A stretch of 25,080 nt of DNA from Acidobacteriota bacterium. GTDB taxonomy: Bacteria > Acidobacteriota > Vicinamibacteria > Vicinamibacterales > 2-12-FULL-66-21. The notes below the pieces were generated by a model that was not told the DNA's origin, made no database searches, and worked only from the letters and a program-made list of their open reading frames with translations. This document shows positions 21,968 through 25,080 of the stretch, in pieces. Every line of letters starts with the position of its first letter. Position 1 is the first letter of the stretch. The stretch spans positions 1 to 25,080 of the forward strand of contig JACDBQ010000191.1 of NCBI GenBank assembly GCA_013694845.1, written 5' to 3'. The translations under genes were made by a program, and so were the position numbers.

Positions 21968-23446
21968 CTAATATAGATTGCCGGAACGCTTACCACCGGT
22001 GTAATCGACGTAGACGACTTTGAGCTCCGTGTAGAAATCGATCGAGCCGCTGCCCATTTCGCGAAGACCGACGCCGGTCGCCTTCATGCCGCCGAATGGA
22101 ACGTGCGCCTCGCCGCCGACGGTTGGCGAGTTCACGTGGATGATGCCCGCCTCGAGCTCGTCGACGAAACGGAACATCGACGGAACGTCGTTGGTGTAGA
22201 TCGACGCCGAGAGGCCAAACCGCACTCCATTGGCGACCCGCAACGCAGCCTTCGCATCCGAGGCGCGGATCACCGCGAGAACGGGGCCGAAGATCTCTTC
22301 CTGCGCGATCCGCATTCCGGGATCCACGTTGTCGAATATCGTCGGGGACACGAAGTAGCCGCGCTCGAGACCACTGGTCGTCAGGCGTTCGCCGCCGCGC
22401 ACCAGCCGGGCGCCCTCGTGCTTTCCTATCCCGACGTACTCGAGAACCGTCTCGAGCTGCGAACCGTCGACCGAGGGGCCGATGGTGGTTGCAGGGTCGA
22501 GGCCGTTGCCCATGACCAGGCCGGCGGTTCGCGCGTGCAGTCGCTCGACGAACTCGTTGGCGATCGAGTCCTCGACCACGGCACGGCTGGTGGCGGTGCA
22601 GCGCTGGCCGGTCGAGCCGAACGCACCCTGGACCGTGCTCTCCACCGCCAGATCGAGGTCCGCGTCCGCAAGGATCACGATCGGGTTCTTGCCTCCCATC
22701 TCGCACTGGCACTTGATCCCGCGCGCCGCCGCGGCGGTGTAGAGCCCGACCCCGACGTCGTTCGACCCGGTGAAGGAAACCGCCTGGATGGCGGGGTGCT
22801 TCACCACGGTGTCGCCCACTTCGCGTCCGCCCCCGTAGATCAGGTTCAGCACCCCCGGCGGCAGCCCGCATTCTTCGAAGATCTCGACCAGCAGAGCGGC
22901 GGTGAGCGGTGTCAGGCTCGCTGGCTTGAAGACAACAGTGTTGCCCGACACCAGCGCGGGCGCGATTTTCCAGATCGGGATCGCCACAGGGAAGTTCCAG
23001 GGCGTGATCACTGCCACCGGGCCGACCGGCTGTTTCAGGGTGTAGCAGAAGTTGTTCGGCAGCTCCGACGGGATCGTCGTGCCGGTGATCCGGCGCGCCT
23101 CGCCCGCGAAGAACTCGACGACGTTGATGGCGCGCTGGATCTCGCCGCGCGACTCCGCGAGAGTCTTGCCCTCTTCGCGGGTGAGCGCCTCGGCCAGTTC
23201 CTCCCGCCGATCTTCCATCCGGCGCTGAACCGTGGACAGGATCTGCCCGCGTACCGGCGCGGGCGTCCTGCGCCATCCTTCGAAGGCGCGCGCCGCAGCC
23301 TCGCATGCCCCTGCCGCCTCAACGGCGGTCGACGATGGCGCTTTGGCAACGATCTCGGAGGTGTCAGCCGGATTCAGGTCTGGCACGCGCCTGCCGCTTT
23401 GCGAGTCGGTCCACTGTCCGGCGATAAAGTTCTTGAGGATGCGCAT
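21968..23446 (-). CDS. NAD(P)-dependent aldehyde dehydrogenase
   Basis: A 492-residue ALDH-superfamily enzyme. Visible hallmarks are the Asn151 of ITPWNFPVAIP, Lys174 in VVFKPAS, the nucleotide-binding SFTGSNDVG, the general base Glu249 in CEMGGKNP and the catalytic Cys283 in GSTGQRCTATSR. The GQRCTATSR sequence resembles 2-oxoglutarate semialdehyde dehydrogenases more than CoA-acylating methylmalonate semialdehyde enzymes, but the substrate is not certain. In this operon it may oxidise the semialdehyde formed after beta-alanine transamination. The start is the ATG at 23446 (MRILKNFIAGQW), the canonical N terminus; the frame remains open another 118 codons upstream, but that part is antisense to preA and is not coding. 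Confidence 0.92.
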   Translation of the reverse strand: MRILKNFIAGQWTDSQSGRRVPDLNPADTSEIVAKAPSSTAVEAAGACEAAARAFEGWRRTPAPVRGQILSTVQRRMEDRREELAEALTREEGKTLAESRGEIQRAINVVEFFAGEARRITGTTIPSELPNNFCYTLKQPVGPVAVITPWNFPVAIPIWKIAPALVSGNTVVFKPASLTPLTAALLVEIFEECGLPPGVLNLIYGGGREVGDTVVKHPAIQAVSFTGSNDVGVGLYTAAAARGIKCQCEMGGKNPIVILADADLDLAVESTVQGAFGSTGQRCTATSRAVVEDSIANEFVERLHARTAGLVMGNGLDPATTIGPSVDGSQLETVLEYVGIGKHEGARLVRGGERLTTSGLERGYFVSPTIFDNVDPGMRIAQEEIFGPVLAVIRASDAKAALRVANGVRFGLSASIYTNDVPSMFRFVDELEAGIIHVNSPTVGGEAHVPFGGMKATGVGLREMGSGSIDFYTELKVVYVDYTGGKRSGNLY

Positions 23447-23472
23447 TTTGGGCGGTCGGGGCGGAAACTCGA

Positions 23473-23502
23473 ACCTTAGCCCTGCCTTTTGCCGGCTGTC
23501 AA
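23473..23502 (-). promoter_or_regulatory. Promoter candidate for the aldehyde dehydrogenase operon
   Basis: On the minus strand a perfect TTGACA -35 (23502-23497) is followed after 18 bases by TAAGGT (23478-23473), a weak -10. It lies 26 bases before the ATG at 23446. Confidence 0.5.
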
Positions 23503-23512
23503 GGCGGGCAGA

Positions 23513-23521
23513 TGCTAAGAT
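23513..23521 (+). promoter_or_regulatory. Extended -10 promoter candidate for preA
   Basis: TGCTAAGAT is an extended -10 element, 27 bases before the ATG at 23549. A strong AGGAGG ribosome-binding site lies at 23539-23544 with 4 bases to the start. Confidence 0.45.
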
Positions 23522-23548
23522 GCGCCCTTCAACCACCCAGGAGGATTC

Positions 23549-24706
23549 ATGGGCGCCGACCTGTCGGTCACGTTTACCGGCCTGCGTTTTCAGAACCCGT
23601 TTCTTCTGTCCTCGGCGCCGCCGACCGAGTCGGAGAGCAACATCATGCGTGCCTTCGACGCGGGATGGGGGGGCGTGGTCACCAAGACGATCGGGCTTCA
23701 TCCTGTGACGAATGTCGCGGGGCCGAAGACGAAGTTCCTCCGGACGGATCCGGTGACCACGCGGATGTCGATGCAGAAGCGACCCGGCACGGCGCTGCAT
23801 TCATCCTGGAACTGGGAGCTGATCTCCGACAAGACGATCGACTGGTGGCTGCCGAGGATTGCGAGGGTCAAGCAGGCGCACCCGGATCGTATCCTCGTCG
23901 CCTCGATCATGGCGGGATCCGGGAGCGACAAGGAGTTACGACACTGGCAGGACCTGGCGGCGGGCTGCCAGGACGCCGGCGCCGACGCCTTTGAGCTCAA
24001 CCTCTCGTGCCCGCACATGGACCGGCAGGACATGGGATCGAACGTCGGCAAGGATGCCGGGCTCATTTCGGTCGTGACGAAAGTCGTGAAGGAGGTGGCA
24101 AAGGTGCCCGTGTGGTGCAAGCTGACGCCGTCCACGACCGACATCGCCGCGGAGGCGCGCGCATCGTTCGCGGCCGGCGCGGACGCCATCGTCTCGTCGA
24201 ACACGTTCCCGTCGCTGCCGCCGATCGACCCGGCGACACTGGAATTCGAAGTCAACGTGGACGGCTACGTCTCGAGCGGCGGGCTCGGCGGCCCCGCGAT
24301 CCTGCCCTTGTCGCTAGCCAAGATGTCGCAGATGACCCAGGCCTTCCCCGACAAGAGCTTTTCGGGGATCGGCGGCATCACTGACTTCTCCGAGGCACTC
24401 AGCTTCTTTCTGCTCGGCTGCGGCACTATCCAAGTCTGCACCGCCGCGATGCTCGATCACGCGATCGGCCCCAATGTCATCAAGGCGCTGAACCAAGGGC
24501 TGGCCGAGTTTCTCGAGGCGAATGCGGAGCGTGGGTGGACATCGGTCGAGGACTTCCGCGGCCTGCGCCGCGACCGTGTCGTCACGCACTCGAAGATCCG
24601 GCGCCCGGAGGGGAAGGAATACTTCGGAGGCCAGGACGCGCCGGAAGGGTACGCGGACGTAGAGGCTTCGCTTTCGGCGACCCGGAGCGTCACCAGGTCT
24701 TCGTGA
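23549..24706 (+). CDS. preA: PreA-like dihydropyrimidine dehydrogenase, lacking the C-terminal ferredoxin domain
   Basis: A 385-residue FMN-dependent barrel of the dihydroorotate/dihydropyrimidine dehydrogenase type. It reads VTFTGLRFQNPFLLSSAPPT near the start, ELNLSCPH (149-156) with Cys154, VWCKLTPST with Lys191, VSSNTFPS, and FSGIGGITDF (271-280) for the FMN phosphate, then GCGTIQVCTAAM. E. coli PreA ends in a two-cluster ferredoxin domain; here the C-terminal tail (from about 345, HSKIRRPEGKEYFGGQ) has no cysteine at all. The position of the mammalian catalytic Cys671 reads GSNVGKD. No PreT partner is seen. The strong AGGAGG fixes the start. It diverges from the aldehyde dehydrogenase-hydA unit, suggesting joint function. 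Confidence 0.88.
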   Translation: MGADLSVTFTGLRFQNPFLLSSAPPTESESNIMRAFDAGWGGVVTKTIGLHPVTNVAGPKTKFLRTDPVTTRMSMQKRPGTALHSSWNWELISDKTIDWWLPRIARVKQAHPDRILVASIMAGSGSDKELRHWQDLAAGCQDAGADAFELNLSCPHMDRQDMGSNVGKDAGLISVVTKVVKEVAKVPVWCKLTPSTTDIAAEARASFAAGADAIVSSNTFPSLPPIDPATLEFEVNVDGYVSSGGLGGPAILPLSLAKMSQMTQAFPDKSFSGIGGITDFSEALSFFLLGCGTIQVCTAAMLDHAIGPNVIKALNQGLAEFLEANAERGWTSVEDFRGLRRDRVVTHSKIRRPEGKEYFGGQDAPEGYADVEASLSATRSVTRSS

Positions 24707-24999
24707 ACCAGCGACCCTGGCGGATCGGCTGGCTCCTCGTGCTGCTGCTCCTCGTCCCTCCTCTCGATGTTCGTGCCGAGCGGCTGCCCATCAAGACGTA
24801 CACAACCGCGGACGGGCTCCCACACAACGACGTCAATCGGATAGTGCGAGACTCCCACGGGTTTCTGTGGTTTTGCACGGCCGATGGTCTGTCGCGCTTC
24901 GACGGATATACCTTCACCAACTTCGGGATCGAACAAGGGCTGCCTCATTCCGCAGTCAATGACCTTCTCGAAGCCCTTGTCAGTTGCCCGAGACGATAG
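24703..24999 (+). pseudogene. Truncated two-component-regulator propeller sensor protein
   Basis: The GTG at 24703 overlaps the preA stop as GTGA. The encoded 98 residues comprise a signal peptide or anchor (WLLVLLLLVPPLDVRAERLP) and the first propeller-type repeats: TADGLPHNDVNRIVRDSHG, FLWFCTADGLSRFDG, then FGIEQGLPHSAVNDLLE. This is the start of the periplasmic sensor of a hybrid histidine kinase or a similar regulator, which normally exceeds 700 residues. It breaks after NDLLE at about 24975, where ALVSCPRR and a stop follow. The downstream sequence in the window does not resume the propeller in any frame I can see, so it looks truncated rather than merely frameshifted. A real regulator of the pyrimidine genes is not supported. 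Confidence 0.65.
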
Positions 25000-25010
25000 G
25001 GAGCACTCGC

Positions 25011-25080
25011 ATGGACAAGCGTTTCCGCGCGGGCACTGTCAGGCGGGCCTCCTCGCGCTCGTCGCGACTGGTTCAGGCTG
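25011..25080 (+). CDS. Possible start of a further gene, cut by the window end
   Basis: An ATG at 25011 follows AGGGAG (24998-25003) at 7 bases and the frame is open to the window end (23 codons, MDKRFRAGTVRRASSRSS). A different frame from about 25046 reads AGLLALVATGSG, like the hydrophobic core of a lipoprotein signal, so a frameshift near 25040 is conceivable. Not identified. Confidence 0.25.
   Translation, partial: MDKRFRAGTVRRASSRSSRLVQA

Noticed and set aside
23447..23800. 118-codon N-terminal extension of the aldehyde dehydrogenase
   Set aside because: It is antisense to the start of preA, is Arg-rich, and precedes a canonical ALDH N terminus at 23446. The promoter elements lie within it.

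Overview
The window is G+C-rich bacterial chromosome, most likely from Acidobacteriota (Vicinamibacteria-like). This is inferred from two adjacent secreted VWA proteins of the type called 'VWFA-related Acidobacterial domain', an ADOP/MacB-type permease remnant, a CobA-HemD fusion with an unusual CobA motif, and several intergenic arrays of 7-bp repeats. No rRNA, tRNA, CRISPR array, intact insertion sequence or phage module was seen. It reads as mostly housekeeping chromosome with decayed genes at both ends.

Layout. (a) 1-1191: debris, with a frameshifted ADOP permease fragment abutting the C-terminal remnant of another membrane protein, then a stretch without a confident gene. (b) 1192-2008 (+): a small membrane protein and a secreted cupin. 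(c) 2136-9619 (-): a tightly packed unit transcribed right to left: degenerate VWA protein, VWA protein, CcsA/HemX-like protein, hemA, hemC, cobA-hemD fusion, hemB. The first six genes are joined by gaps of at most 3 bp or by 4-bp overlaps; hemB follows after 58 bp containing a heptamer array. Together they cover 5-aminolevulinate formation through uroporphyrinogen III and its methylation to precorrin-2. (d) 9652-11539 (+): atpZ/atpI-like genes, atpB and atpE, that is the membrane part of the F-type ATP synthase without atpFHAGDC. (e) 11622-15464 (+): an EamA/DMT transporter, a fatty acid desaturase and a dynamin-like GTPase. (f) 15552-17291 (-): DUF2277 and an NCS1 nucleobase/hydantoin transporter, divergent from a large secreted M16 metallopeptidase (17357-20203, +). 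(g) 20255-23446 (-): aldehyde dehydrogenase, DUF4242 and hydantoinase/dihydropyrimidinase, divergent from a PreA-like dihydropyrimidine dehydrogenase (23549-24706, +). With the NCS1 carrier these suggest uptake and reductive breakdown of pyrimidines. (h) 24703-25080: a truncated sensor-propeller gene and a possible new start at the edge.

The most notable points are: four intergenic arrays of different sequence but the same 7-bp period; two divergent promoters whose opposing -10 boxes overlap, plus start codons 6-7 nt after a -10 box that suggest leaderless mRNAs; two secreted VWA genes at the head of a tetrapyrrole operon; a PreA homologue without its C-terminal ferredoxin domain beside a DUF4242 protein; and an ATP synthase c subunit with a signal peptide and Na+-type ligands. 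I did not find an unmistakable new defence or mobile system.
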